A stretch of 64,000 nt of DNA, from contig OX393550.1 in the NCBI GenBank assembly GCA_947650365.1, positions 48,406,440 to 48,470,439 on the forward strand, given 5' to 3'. The position numbers and the translations under genes are program-made. Source of the stretch: Chamaelirium japonicum (Eukaryota; Streptophyta; Magnoliopsida; Liliales; Melanthiaceae). Below the pieces are notes generated by a model. That model was given only the letters and a program-made list of their open reading frames with translations, made no database searches and was not told the origin of the DNA. Below, piece by piece: positions 48,054 to 61,361 of this stretch (position 1 is its first letter; each line of letters begins with the position of its first letter).

Positions 48054-48291
48054 TAGGGATGGTAACGGTGCAGTTTTGGCAAAACCGAAACTGTACCATG
48101 CGGTGTGGTGTGGTACGGTGCACCGTGGTTTATCATTATAAAGGCCTAAACAGTGTGGTTTTTGGCGGTTTTGGTCAAAACCAAAACCGCAACGCGGCGG
48201 TTTTATATTTTTTGGCAAACCAAAACCGCACCATTCAGTGTGGTTTACTGTGGTTTTCGCTTTTAAACGGCACCGCTAGCTACCATCCCTA
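48054..48291. mobile_element. hAT-type MITE shared by both copies (copy B)
   Basis: The ends TAGGGATGGTAACGGTGC and ...TACCATCCCTA are flanked by a perfect 8-bp duplication GGTTTAGG (48046-48053 and 48292-48299). It corresponds to 29608-29846 in copy A, so it predates the segmental duplication. Confidence 0.92.
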
Positions 48292-48299
48292 GGTTTAGG

Positions 48300-48581
48300 T
48301 TCTGTTCAGTGGCGACAAGCAGTGGCAGGCTTCGGTTCAGTCGTTGGTTCGATGGCATGGCAAAAGAAAATTTAAAATACCATGGAGGGCATTTTTGTCC
48401 ATAGCATTTCAATGTCCTTTGGGTGAATCGACTCTTTGTAACGAACAACTCACTAAGTCCCCCATAAAATTTAAAATTATGGTTGCTTAGGACGTTGGTT
48501 CCTATTTCATAAAATTTTTATTAAGAATTTGAAGAAATAAAATTTTGGTGTTATTAATGTTAATCTCAAGTTTTTTTTTTT

Positions 48582-48620
<39 letters not shown>

Positions 48621-49985
48621 AGGGGGGGTTGAGTTAGTGGTCAGTCCCCCACAATATAGTCTTTTTACCATGAAATACACCCAACAGTTGATTTGAGAGG
48701 GGTCCCTCCGCAAACAACAATTGTTTTAAAGACCCATTAGTACCCTTTGGATTTTGCTTAAATTATTAACCTTGCCATCAACATAAATTATAAATATGAA
48801 CATACATAAGCACTGTAGCAACCATTATTATTTATTTTTCAAAATTTTACCATTTGCTACAGTGAAATCCTTATAGCATTTTTTTTAAAAAAAATCGATA
48901 TTAAAATTTATATTTTTGCTACAGTAAAATTACTATAGCAAATGTTACTCTTTATAATGAAATGTTATATACTCTTTAAAAAGAGTAGCATTTCGAGTAA
49001 TAAAGAGTAATATTTGCTATAATAAAATCATTGTAGTAATTTTTTTTGATAAATCTAGCTTATTTAAAATAAAAAATTTAGATACATCAAAATCACTACA
49101 GCAAATGTTACTCTTTATTACCAAAACTTTAATAATTAGTAACATTTGCTACATCAAAATCACTATAGCAATTTTTTTATTTAATATCATTTAAAAAATA
49201 AAAAACAACAGTAAAATCACTGTTATATTTTTTTGGGATGATGAATGAAATTTTGCACATGAAGAAGAAATTAATAGTAAAGATTGTTTTGATCTTTTTT
49301 CAAAAGTTTATTGCATGTAACAAACCCAGATCCGTTGCATATAGCCCACGTGCTTTTTGAAATGACTACACATTAAAAAATTCTAAATCATAGGGACCAT
49401 AGCTAAAATGATCTCTTTCGGTGTCCCTACACTAAAACAATCTGTTTGTTAAGAATCTTAGGTACATTACCCCTTTTATTTTTCCTTCTCTCATCGGATA
49501 ACTATTATAGATAGAACATTCAGCCGCAAAGATTGCTTGACCCTAGGTCTAGTGGGTCAGAATCATTTGCAGAACATCTTCAAAGGAAGCATGGGTGGTT
49601 GATTAGTTACCTAACCCATGATTTCATAAATAAATAGCAAAATACCCACGCGATGCACAAGTAGTTGTAGTTGGAGCAATTTAAGAGATATGCTATGTCG
49701 CCCACTTATTGTATGGATATTGAGCCGACATCTTGGAGGTAGCCTTGTAGTTGTAGAACATGAAGTATCACAAATGTAATAAGCGTCCATCTATAAAAAT
49801 TAATACTTTGCCTTTTGCCAGTTCACGTTGCTATGCTCTCACCCTCGCACATAACAAATAGGAAGACTTAGTGCTATGTCCTTAATGAGATATTGGTTTA
49901 GTGAAAAAGAACAGACAACAAGATGACTTCGCAGTTGGTCCCTCCTGAAAACTACGAAGAGCTAATATACTGAAAGATAGAGAAT
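48300..49985. other. AT-rich flank with foldback repeat, copy B
   Basis: Counterpart of 29855-31470. It contains a long T-run then G-run (about 48571-48627) and the AT-rich foldback built on GCAAATGTTACTCTTTAT and its complement (about 48800-49230). No gene is recognisable. Confidence 0.5.
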
Positions 49986-50312
49986 TTGATACGTAAAATC
50001 TACTAAATCATTTAGAAAGTGAACAAGAAATAGACCCCTCTTTTTATTTTGCTTTTGAAGTTGATAATGAAAATAATCTAACACACTTGTTTTGGGCTGA
50101 TGGATTGACCAGGAAAGCATATGCCCAATTTGTTGATGTTCTTATATTCGAAACAACATGTGAGACAAATTAGTGCTCAATGATATTTATATCATTTATA
50201 AGAGTAGATCACCACGGGCAGTCCATAATTTTTTATTGTTGGCTCTTAAAAGATAAGAAGACTGAGCCTTTTGTTTGGTTGTTTGAGAAATTTATTCCCG
50301 CAATGTCTGAGA

Positions 50313-51782
50313 ACTAGTGCATGCTCGTGCCTGTCGGCACTGCAGCGGGCCGCCTTCGGCGACAACATATATGTCGGCATTGCAGCGGGCTGCCTTCGGC
50401 GGTAATTGTAACATCCGCCCCAAACACACAAGATATTGTCCACTTTGTCCGTACCCGCACGAAAACTTTCCAGGGGGTCACCCATCCTGGTACAACTCTC
50501 GCCCGAGCATGCTTAACTACGGATTCTTACGAATTTCGTAGCGGCGCACGGCTTTAAAATGCGTCTTCTATGTTTGGAAGGAAAAATTATATAAGTAGCT
50601 CAGAATCACCTCTCCAGGCGATGTAGGGCTAACTCGTGACCTTGTACACCTTACCTCACCTCACCTCATCTCATCTATCTTAGCATTCCAGCCTCAAGAG
50701 TCTTGGCTTTTGGCTATTGACCAATTGGATCTTGGTCATCACAATCCACCCCCCTTAGGGCTACATGTCCTTGTGTAGGGTTAGGCACCCCATCCCGAGA
50801 AGAACTGGCTCTGATACCATTTTTGTAACATCCGCCCCAAACACACAAGATATTGTCCGCTTTGCCCGTGCCTGCACGAGAACTTCCCAGGAGGTCACCC
50901 ATCCTAGGACTGCTCTCGTCCGAGTACGCTTAACTACAGAGTTATTACGAAATCCGTAGCGGCGCACGGTTTTAAAACGCGTCTTCTATGTTTGAGAGGG
51001 AAATTATATAAGTAGCTCAGGATCTCCTTCTCTCCAGGCGATGTAGGGCTAACTCGTGACCTTGTACCCCTCACCTCACCTCACATCATCCATCTTGGCA
51101 TTCCAGCCTTAGGAGTCTTGGCTCTTGGCTATTCGCCTATTGGATCTTGGTCGTCACAGCAATCCATCCGAATGCCTTTGGCAACAAAACACTTTCGACG
51201 ACAACACCGGCATTCATAGGGACACCCATTTCCTCGCTTGTGCCGATTGGCACGAAGTGGGTGCTTTCGGCGCGGCCAACTTCCCCTCCCCTATAATCGA
51301 TCAATCGCATCGACGGCAACACATATATCGGCATTGCAGGGGGCCGCCTTCGGCAACAAACACTTTCGACGATAACTACATTTCCTCCCGTACCGATTGG
51401 CACAAAACGGGCACCTTCGGCACAACCAACTCCCCCCTGTAATCGATCAATCACAGTTGTCTCTATTTGAATGGATTTCTCGATATCGACCCGATGGTTT
51501 GGGGTGGCCAAAATTTTAGTAGGCGGGTTTATAACCGTTGATGCGAATAACGATCACGGGATGAACGGTCAGGTTTAGTGCAGTTTAAATGGGCCAGGAT
51601 TTTAGGGGTTTAGTGCAGTTTAAATAGGTCGAGATTTGAAACCCATAGGGAGTTGGTTGCCGGGGAAATAGAGATCGTGCGTTGATTTTTAAACGAATGG
51701 TTAGATTTATTTGGTTCATGTTTGTCCAGTCAGCTTATGTTTTGACTAGTCAGCACAAAACCGACATGTCATATTATATAGA
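50313..51782 (-). mobile_element. Non-autonomous Helitron, copy B, with TRIM inside
   Basis: This has the same termini as 31780-32515: TC start at 51782, CTAGT end at 50313, A-T insertion site. Without the 752-bp TRIM it is about 713 bp, close to the 736 bp of copy A. Confidence 0.9.
50407..51158 (-). mobile_element. TRIM retrotransposon, complete
   Basis: Two LTRs of 337 bp (50407-50743) and 335 bp (50824-51158), each TGTGA...TTACA on the minus strand, enclose only 80 bp. That interior has a Met-tRNA-type primer-binding site (TGGTATCAGAGCC, plus-strand complement at 50808-50820) and a polypurine tract AAGGGGGGTGG next to the 3' LTR. Flanks GTAAT (50402-50406) and GCAAT (51159-51163) are a 5-bp target duplication with one change. 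It encodes no protein, so it needs enzymes in trans. Copy A has the empty site. Confidence 0.95.
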
Positions 51783-51801
51783 TGATTCAATGGCTATAAT
51801 C

Positions 51802-52864
51802 CAAGGTTCGAAATCTCCATTTCGGTGGAAATTTCGACCTTCTGGATATGAAAATATTTCAACACTGTGAAAATATTGCAATTTTGTAGAAATAGTGAAA
51901 ATATTATTTTTTTGATGGGATTTTTTAGTAAAACTCTGGATAGTCATAAACCAAGAATAGATACATATTTTGGAACACTCAAATAATATTTGTACCCTAT
52001 CTAGGGGTGTAGAGCTTCACATAATATGTATTCAATGTATTGAGTCTATGAGTCTTGTGCAATCTTATTTGGTTCGGTTTTGATATATATATTTCAAATG
52101 TTTTTTAATCTTTCTTTTGGATAAAAATATTTTTGAAATAAAGATTAGTTGATTGTTAAAATAATGTTTCAAATTATTTTGAAAGCGGATTTAAAACAAT
52201 AAAGTTAAGCAAATTTAAAATTATGCAAAAATTATACTAAAATGTGAAACACTGTTTTTTTACTAAGTCTGAAAAAAAGACTTTTTATATAGAAAAGTTT
52301 TTATACATTCAAAATTTTCTAAGACGGACCATGGTTTTCTAGATGCACTCATACTTCTACATCTTGTGGAATTTTTTGAGCTAAAAAGGAGTTGATTTAA
52401 TCATTTTTCTCACCATATAGATTTTATAAAAATCCATAAAAATTGTTTTCTCCTACTAAAACTAAAAGTTTACTTTTTGATTCTTTTGTTTTTTGATTTT
52501 TTTTTATATTTTTATTGAAATCAAATGGGGGGTATTTACTTATTTACATATAATAACTTAAAACGACATTTACTTAAATGTAAATAAGCTGCTGAGAACC
52601 AGGCCTCCCAGTCCCCTTTTATAACCAGTCAGTCACATAATTTCGGATAAATTTTGCAAAATTTTTCAAAAATTTCATGAAATTTTGATAAAATCTCACG
52701 ATAATTCGTGGAGATGAAAATATTTCATGAAAATATCGTGATATTTCGCGAAACCACTCGATATTTTGACATTTCCAGTTTTGCTCGAGATTGTAGGTGG
52801 TATTTCGTATCGGGTTTTTATTTTTTTGATATATTTTGCGAAATATATCGATTTTTTGTTCCTT
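51802..52864. mobile_element. ~1.06 kb hAT-like insertion private to copy B
   Basis: A perfect 8-bp target duplication CTATAATC flanks it (51794-51801 and 52865-52872); copy A has the single uninterrupted CTATAATC. Terminal similarity is short (AAGGTTC against AAGGAAC). The interior is AT-rich with many TTTCATGAAAT / ATTTCGCGAAA palindromes and no coding frame of note. Confidence 0.8.
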
Positions 52865-53001
52865 CTATAATCACAGACCAAGACCAATGATGAGAGCTAT
52901 AATTAAAAGAACTCTGCCTAAAAGTCATCATCGATTATGTTTATGATATATAATAAAAAATTTATCGGAGAAGTTTTGGTGCAACCTTTCATCAATATGG
53001 G

Positions 53002-56000
53002 TGTCACGCCAAAGAAATATGAATACCGATCCCTGAGGTGTGGGGTGAAAAAGGATGGAATTTTGGGTATGATGAATTAATTACACCAATTTGGGTTCTC
53101 ACGGGGCTTCTTCTACACTCTCTGATATGGAAAACAAGAAGGAGGGAGAAACAAGAGCGGAATTTTTTAAAATTTGATTTTTTTTAAATATTTTTATTAA
53201 AAAGCAAAGAAAGAGAAATTGTCAATATAGAGAATACATTATTTAGTCAGGATCGACCTTCAAAAGTTATATCCTTTCAGTATATGTGACCTGTCAGTGC
53301 CACTACATGCTGACAGGAGTCTATCTGAGGGAGCACAAGGCTCAAGCCTCCGACGGCTAACCAAGTGTCTCACCCACTCGCTAACACTCAGGTGTGCCAG
53401 TCTAGAGTTCATATCTACAGGGTTAATCAATTTAGTTATTTATATATACTTATATTTTCATCATGATCTATCCTAGGCTTGGGACCTTGAGGAGAGGCCT
53501 ACCCAAAAGAATTCAACTGGAACCATTGCAACTACAACCATAGAATACTAACTAACTAATAATACTCTTATTCCAACACAATTACAATATCGGAAGAGAA
53601 AAGCCTACAAGACTAACGTACTAAGCAGAAAGACAATGCTGCAACTCTAACTCTGCCTTTGGACTCATACTGCTACTATTGAGCCTCCGGACCTGCAACT
53701 GAGCCTACTCATGGGAAAGAGTAGCCCCCAATGAAAAATTGGGAGATTAGCCAAATTAATGGCTAGTGACATCCTAATAGTCTTTAATAATATAAGACGA
53801 CCAATCATAATAAATTAAGATATAATCTAGCAGTTCTAGTATGATCAGTGTTTGCAGAATGATACCTAAACTTATCAATGGTATATATTCACATGCAATT
53901 TCAACTATCACTAGACTATCTAACATAAAATTCATTCAATGTTCAAAAAGCATTAAAAAAAAAATTAAACAAGACATCTAAAGTCACAAGGTCATCATGT
54001 AAATAGTCTACAATTCTAAATTCACAAACAAACAAACACACTCTATCAAAATATGAAACCCGAATATTTTGTTCATCCTGCCCCCGGTCGGGCATTACTA
54101 TAGGGCATTTTATTTCGATGTAGAGGGTCAACTCTCTCGTCGTGCATCCACCAACACCATGCACTAGTCACCCAGATGATCATAAGGCTATTCCCATATT
54201 TTATGGTGGAGCTCTACCGCCCAACTTGCTTTACTATGGGGACTTCAACTCCTCGGGACAGGGTTGCTAGGCCAATCTCTATTCAAGGGCACCTCCTATT
54301 GGCTTTACCACAACCCTTGCCTGTGACCCCTAACCTACTTAACTTCGGTTGTACGTACATGGTGGTTCATGGTCCTTGCACGCACGGGGTCCCTACCCTC
54401 TAACCAGGTAGATCTTATATAACATCTTTCCATATATACTGAAACTACAAAAAGTCTATTTAATGCTTAACAATTTCCAACAATTTACCCCTGGTCTCGC
54501 ACTGCTCTCGCAACCCATACGATATAATAAAATAAATAAAGTATGACACTCATCCCAGTGACTCGTGTGCTAGGGTTTCCATACTCCTCTCAAGAGGGTT
54601 GGCCTCGATAATTATTAATTATTCAATTTATTGTTTAATTTAAGTAAATCCTAATTACGGTGTGTATACAATCAAAAGCAATCATTATTATTTCATTAAT
54701 ATTTTAAGCATGCGTCGCCGGACTCGCGACTCCGCATGCAAGACGAGGTCCACATGACCACATGCGACGATGCCCAGCGGAACCCGCATGCAGTATCATG
54801 GACACATACCCTTAGTCATTCTCATTTCCTACTATTAAACACCATGCAATGGTAGTAGATGTCACCTGGTTGTCGATCGCACATGACTCTTGCTAGTTGC
54901 CTCTGATTCGTCTCCGCTAGTTCATCACGATCAAGATCTGATAACAAACACAGCTCCATATCACAACTATATTGATTAAAACAAAAGAATCTACGACGAG
55001 GGTTCTATGCCAAGGATAGTCGGGCACCCTCGATAGGGGACCAACATTGAGTCAATAGCACGCAAATCCATGCGACTGAAAAACTCGAACCTAAACAATA
55101 TTAGGTCAATCAAGTAATCAGAAGCTAAACCTACTCATCGAATCGGGCTCGAAGAACCCTTTTTGATGGTTCCAGTTTTACTGGAATCCGACTTCGGTCG
55201 GATAGTTTCGGGTTAAACCACGCAGAACCAGTCAAACTGGTTGCATGGCTGTGTTGTTAGGGTAGAAGGGGTTCTAGGGTTATCTTATAGGTTTAATAGG
55301 TATGACTTGATGTTCTGAGCACGATGTCGCCTGTTCGTCCGAATCCGAGTTCGGACGATGAAACAGTGGTCAAACCATTGTACCATGATTAGATCGGGCC
55401 CAAGGATAAATCAGGGTATTAAACATTATAATTACTATGTTAAACTATGGCCAACATGTAGGATTTTTTGAGCTGGTCGAAATGGCACTGGTTTCATCCA
55501 ATTTCGAGTTCAAACGGAGAAATGGTAGCTGAACCAAATCTGGCTGGTTTAAAGGTCTTATTCAGTAGAACCTGGTAGGTTCACTGTACTGGGTCGGGTC
55601 TGTAGTAGGTCTATCGGGTCGGGTCCGCAGTGGAATGTCAGGTCGAGTTCAGGGTTAAACAGGTTGGATCTGGGGTTAAACTTCTAAATAAACTGGGACA
55701 TACCTGTTATTTATGGATCTGCCTTCGGCCTTTTCTTCTCCACGAGACCAGCAGGCGGGCTGGTTCCTGCGTGACGACAGCCGGTGGGAGGGGCGACCTG
55801 GAGCTCTGGCAAGTGCTCGGCTGGCTTCTCCCGTCCCACCCCCACCAAGGAGGCGCGGGACGAGGCGGCCAGAGCTCTCGTCGGAGCCCCAAAAACCTGG
55901 ACGATGAGGGGGTCGCGCGGGGTCTGCAGCCGGTGGTGGTGCACCGGCGATCGCTGGGAAAGGGTTCAGGTGTGACGGCGGTGTATGCCTGTGCAGGCCG

Positions 56001-57009
56001 TGGTAAGGGAGGAAGGTGAGGGTCGTGGAGGAGGATGGGAGGAGGAGGGTGGCTAACCTGGGGGTGTTGGCATGCTCGCCGATGCTCCGGCGAGGGGCGG
56101 GTTGGGATGCTCCAATCTTCTCCCTTTATCTCTTCTCATTCTCTTTCTCTCTCTCGTTCTCTCTCTCTTTCTCTCCCGTTTCACATAAAATGGGGGAGGC
56201 TATTGTGGTTGTGGTAAGTAGGGCTGGGGGTATAGGGTCGGCTAAGGCTTCCTAATAAGGGGGAGGGGATAAAGGAATGAAAGATATGGGTTTATCATCC
56301 CAAATCTTGACCGATCCTTCTCATCCGAATTTTGGATTTTAAGCAACTGGGGAGGGAGGTCAAGAGAGCTTAAACTATGCTAGGAGATCGGGAGGCAGGT
56401 TCTAGGGCTGGTCGGGCTCGGTTGGAATCCGGGTGCGATTTATCCACTAACCGGGTTAAAAAGAATAATCATCTGAACTATCAAACCGGAAGTCGGAATA
56501 GAGCTCGAGAGGATTCGTTGGAATTGTCTCATTGACGCAAACGCGTCAGCACTTGGTACATAATTTTCTGACTTGTGGATCTCCCAAAAAAAAAGAAAAT
56601 ACTCCAAAAATTAAAATAGCAATAACTAGTCATTTGGGTGTTGGATCAACCCTAACTCAGGCTTATTGGAAGGCTCTCTCAGAGCCTCATCTAACGTATC
56701 ATGTTTCGTTACGATCTGATTATTCGATCTCTTGCAAGAAACAAAACGGTATCGACTGTCGATCAATTATCGTTTTTTTCTAGAGTTTATCTGTGGGGCT
56801 GCCAAAACTGGCTGCGTATATACCTAATGATTGCACGGAACACACCATCGTAACATGCTCGAAGTTACGAAGAATGTGAACATAAACATCTCATATGTTT
56901 ACGATCCATTTATCTAGAAAAAAGCCTAAAGAAAATGTCTAATTGTAAAAAGATGAAAAAGCCATGGATGATTTCTATTAGTCTCAAATCTAACACCACA
57001 GGTGTTACA
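53002..57009 (+). mobile_element. Gypsy-type solo LTR, 4.0 kb, with 5-bp target duplication
   Basis: It starts TGTCACGCC at 53002 and ends GGTGTTACA at 57009, flanked by ATGGG on both sides (52997-53001, 57010-57014). Removing the LTR and one ATGGG rejoins the FAR1-type frame (FHQYG then FTNDFKW). No internal retrotransposon region is present, so this is a solo LTR left by LTR-LTR recombination. The G+C-rich segment at 55700-56120 and CT-rich tract at 56120-56180 are LTR parts; open frames at 55630-56019 and 56016-56255 lie inside the LTR and show no known domain. Confidence 0.9.
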
Positions 57010-58070
57010 ATGGGTTTACGAATGACTTTAAATGGTGTGTCTATAATTCTAACACGCCTGAAGAATTTTAGTTGAGATGGTTTATGATGTTAGAAGTGTA
57101 TCGGTTGCATATGAATGATTAGTTGAGTTTTTTGTATGCCATTAGAGACAAGTGGATTCTTGCATATTGTACATATATTTTTTTCATAAGAATAAGAACT
57201 ACATAGAGGAGTGAGAGTATAAATACTTATTTTGATTATTATGTAAGTAAGAGAAATCGTTTGATTAAGTTCTACAGTCATTTTGTGATAAGGGTGAAGA
57301 AACAAAGATATAGACAATTGGAGGCGGATAATCGGTCTATGCATAGTAGACCACAATTGAAACTTATTTTTTTATTAGAAAAATAAATGGGTGATATATA
57401 TATACCTCTGAAATATTTAACCTCTTCCAATATGGTATTTATTTATTTTGGCTGTTAGAAGAAATAGGAAAGACAGAGTAATCTAAGATATGTTACTTTT
57501 GATGAAACTCATCACAAGGCGTGGTGTGATTGTATAATGTTTGAAAGCGAATAAATTTCTTGTAATCACATCTTGGTAGTAATGAGGAACATGTTTTAAA
57601 TCAACTACCTTTATTTTTTTATTCTCAATAGATGGATCAAAACTGCAACATTTGTTACTGTCTTTGGTAACAATGTATATGAACTTGGTAGAAGTTTTGA
57701 AGTAACATTGACAACTATGACTTTCAAGATTGATGTGAGGTGACATGGATGCATAAACAAAGTTTATCAGTCAGAGGAGGCTAAAACAATCGTACAAAAA
57801 TATCTTACAGGTATGAAAGAAGAATTACAAATGTTGAGAGCTGTTGGTGGTGATAAAATAAGCAGAGGACTGAATAAAACTTTATATGATGTGAAGCCTT
57901 TCATTCGTCAACCTAATATTTCAAAAACAAAAGAAAGTGATAAGTGGATTACAGACGAAAAAGAAATAGCAATGGAACAAGGATCTAAAAGCCAACGACT
58001 TTGTAATGGATGTGAAAAACAAGGAATTAATCAGGACAAGCGCAACTGCCCATTGATAAAAGAACAATAA

Positions 58071-60020
58071 TAATCACTTGTGAATTATTATAATCTCAAT
58101 TATTCATTATTCCTTTTAAATTAACTTCATGTCATAATTTGATTACTTTTGATGTAAGGATTGGAGCTGAAGAATATACATTTCTTAAATCGCAAGTTTT
58201 GATGCATGACATTAGAAAATTCTAATAGGTTAAAATTCTTGTATAAATAAAAATTTAGTTATAATTATTTTTTTTTTCATGACACGATAATTTTTTTATA
58301 TTTCTTATTAGCCTACAGGTTGAAATAAGTTCATTAATGATGATGAGTGGTCTACTGTTTTGGGCATTATAGCTTTTAGGTTTTACTGTTTTTAAATACT
58401 GGGTATCACTATGTGCTGGGCAAAAAATAGTGATTTTTTATCTTCTTGTAATAATCTTTTAGAAATACAAATAGAAGCAAAACAATTATGCAGCCACCAT
58501 TGCGCTCGTTTTGAACTGTTCATGAACTAAAATACAATATATGATATTCTTGTATAATAAATTCTTCCTGAACATTGATAATTACTCTTAGAATATAATT
58601 ATAATAAAGATATTTATTTATAAATTAATTATCTTGATTTTATTCTTGTCGGTTGTTTCGAAAAGAACAACCATAGGCGCAAAGGTTGGCACGTGTACAA
58701 GATTCTTAGTTGAATGGCTTATTTAATTAGTGATCTCAAAAAGTACTGCCCGTTTTGTGTTTCAAAACATCTAGAAGATATATTTTGTGGTTTAAATTAT
58801 GTGTCTCTTTCCATGGTGCAGAGAGAAAGGGATTGTTGTGTATGTTTTAACTGTTGTTTTGTTTGGAGGATTGAGTGACAAATTATTTTTATCTAAAGGT
58901 CATGTATGCAATGTCAGGGCCGAAGTGTTGTTATTCTTAATCCTATTTGGCAATAATTAGATTGATATGATCTGTTATTTTTCTAATATGACATTTCTCT
59001 GATCCAGGATCCTGTTGAATATTGCTATAGTTGTAGAGCAATGTTATTCAGATCTATAGCTTACCGAAAGTTCTTATTGAATGATATGGCATCTAATCAC
59101 AATATCTGTTTGCTTGTTCGGTTTGGGATTTGTACGATTCACCAATCAAGGATGGGTAAAACGAATGACTGTGAGGTAAGAACTTTCGGTAAGATCAATA
59201 TGTATAAATAGTATTTTTCATAGTTGTATGTTCTGTCACCAAGTGTGGATAGCCTGAAGGTATGGTGATCTGAGCTATTAGCTTATCATCAGGTCCATGC
59301 CTTTTCAATTATCTCTATGATTTCATCACAAGACCAGACTGTTAACTTTTCAAGGTTAGGGAGCTGCTAGATGAGCTTCTAAGAAGTACCTTATGCAATC
59401 TGCTACAATTATGCAGGCCCAACAATCGAAGATTAATCATTCCAATTATCGCTTAAATTCCCCATTAACTAATATGCAATTGCTTGAGGTAAAAAATGAA
59501 CAATTTTTGTACATTCTACTCTCGATCCACGATATGCTTGAATGTTTAAACATTTAAGGTAAGTCATATTCTCCATGCGAAATTCCAAGAGGTTTTTGAT
59601 GCTCCACTGCAGCCATAGAGCAAAACATTCAGCAAGGCACTATCGTGATCCTCAAACCTTCAAGGCAAGAGTAGCAACACCATAAAGCTCTAGTTATGAT
59701 GATGGTTAATTCAATTACTACATGTATTTTGAAGTTTAAAACCAATAAAATGAAAAACAAATAAGATAAAATATATAATAATATAAATCACTAAATACTA
59801 AATTAAAATAATTATTCATAAATTAATTATAACTTGGGAGGAGTTGTAACAATTGTTGAAAGAATGAAAACTGAGTAATAAGTAAAAAGGTTGTGTACCA
59901 CTAACTCATCTAATTGCACTGATGTGTTAAGGTGAATTATAATCAAGGGAAAAAAAATTCAATACCTAATCGGAAAGGAGAGAGAGAGAGGGAGGGAGAG
60001 AGAAAGAGAGAGATACTTAA
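58071..60020. other. AT-rich DNA after the FAR1-type pseudogene
   Basis: No coding frame or transposon terminus is recognisable. Some may be 3' flank of the pseudogene. 59975-60012 is a GAGA-rich microsatellite. Confidence 0.45.
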
Positions 60021-60440
60021 TCTCTAATACCAAGGCCCAATTGGAAACCGCCACCACTAGGTTATCTCAATTTAATATTGATGCAACACTTGGATCTACC
60101 TATGCATCCACCTCTTATGTGGTTCGAGATCACCATGGCATCCTCCTTGCAGCAGCTACTTCCAAATGCACTACAACTTATTCACTTCTAGTGGAAATTG
60201 TTGTGATGAAGTCAACTCTCTCGTCCGTATTAATCTTTATGGATACTCACTTTCTATTTGAATGAGATACTAAACCTATATCAAATATTCTCCTCCATCT
60301 GGATCAGAACCCTCCTTGATGAATAGCCTCTACTATCTAAGATTCCAGATATCTTCCGAAGCATTTACCATCAACAAGCACAAGTCACTTCCTAAGAACA
60401 TCAAACTTTGTTACTCACAATTAAGCAAAATGTGAGATTT
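60020..60440 (+). pseudogene. RNase H-like (LINE-type) remnant
   Basis: The frame at 60041-60265 reads ...NIDATLGSTYASTSYVVRDHHGILLAAA..., the first strands of the RNase H type 1 domain in plant non-LTR elements and related proteins, including the first catalytic Asp position (NIDA). It stops early; weaker similarity continues to about 60440. It is a short decayed fragment, unrelated in sequence to the RNase H at 23409-24716. Confidence 0.6.
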
Positions 60441-61113
60441 GATATTTGATTTTTTAAAACATAGAATCCATCATCTGTAACTTCTAACATGAATGAGTCT
60501 TTATCTTCTAATGCCATGAATATATAAATCGAGGCTCCCTTCTCATTTCAAAAAATAAAAGAAAAGAAAAATGTGTTGTGAATTGCCAAACCCAAGAAAA
60601 TGAGGTATATTAAGCTCTTGTGTGATAATGCGTATACGGAAATCCTCATCATGGTTGTTTCTATGGATCTGAAAATCCATGGAAACAACCATCTCGGTTC
60701 ATGTTTGATAATACATATCTGCATTATGTGGATGTAGTCTTCCAATATTTGATAACATGGATGTTATTTTCATGGAAATGCACAAGAACAAAACCGTCAG
60801 TTCAAATTTGTACATATCTTCTTTGATTTTAATCTAACAACCATTATTTTTTAAACATATTCAATCAATGTATGAATAAACATTATGAAAGGTATAGATT
60901 ATTCAAATATTTTATTTACCCATATTATTATAATTATTTTAATATTATTAAGTCAAAATATTATAGATAAAATGTTCCATAACCATTATAGATACAAATG
61001 ACCATAGGAGACGAAAACAGTTCATCAACAAAATAGGTAAGTCAATCTTTTACTTTTAAAACCCTCGAGTGCAACAATCTTCTAATAGCTATATTAGGGA
61101 AAAGATCCCAAAA
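60441..61113. other. AT-rich intergenic DNA
   Basis: A palindromic stretch occurs near 60655-60690 (GGTTGTTTCTATGGATC... with CCATGGAAACAACC), perhaps a small foldback element. No gene is recognisable. Confidence 0.4.
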
Positions 61114-61185
61114 TCTATATAACATGGCACGTCGGTTTTGTGCTTACTAGGACAAACAGGAACCAAAAGTTGACTAGACAAAACT

Positions 61186-61326
61186 CTCTCGCGATCACAG
61201 CCGTTCCTCTCTCCCCCTGATCTCTCTCTCTTCCCGGATCTCTCTCTCCCTGGCTCTCTCTCTCCTCTCTCTCTATCTCTCTCTCCGAGATCTCTCTCTT
61301 TTTCTTCCCAGATCTCTCTCTCCCCG

Positions 61327-61361
<35 letters not shown>

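Larger units (their letters stand above)
49990..58070 (+). pseudogene. FAR1/FHY3-related (MULE-derived) pseudogene, split by three insertions
   Basis: Segments, in order: about 50026-50312 (MULE core: [40 protein letters not shown]); 51783-51801 and 52873-53001 (IITDQDQ region, ending FHQYG); 57010-58070 (FTNDFKWCVYNSNTPEEF, AIRDKWILAYC, RSESINTYFDYYVSKRN, SMHSRPQLKL; SWIM zinc finger C-x-C at 57524/57530 and C-x-H at 57561-57569; ILNRWIKTA; C-terminal RLCNGCEKQGINQDKRNCP and stop at 58070). FAR1-type proteins are nuclear, transposase-derived regulators. It is broken by several in-frame stops (mostly at expected Trp/Gln), small frameshifts, a Helitron, a hAT-like element and a 4 kb solo LTR. 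The 5' end is not found. Confidence 0.87.

Noticed and set aside
55630-56255. GC-rich open frames that could be a host gene
   Set aside because: They lie wholly inside a solo LTR defined by exact ends and target duplication, overlap in several frames, and show no domain.
57090-57746. Minus-strand open frames of about 88 codons
   Set aside because: The plus strand of the same interval carries conserved FAR1-type motifs; the minus frames are shadows.
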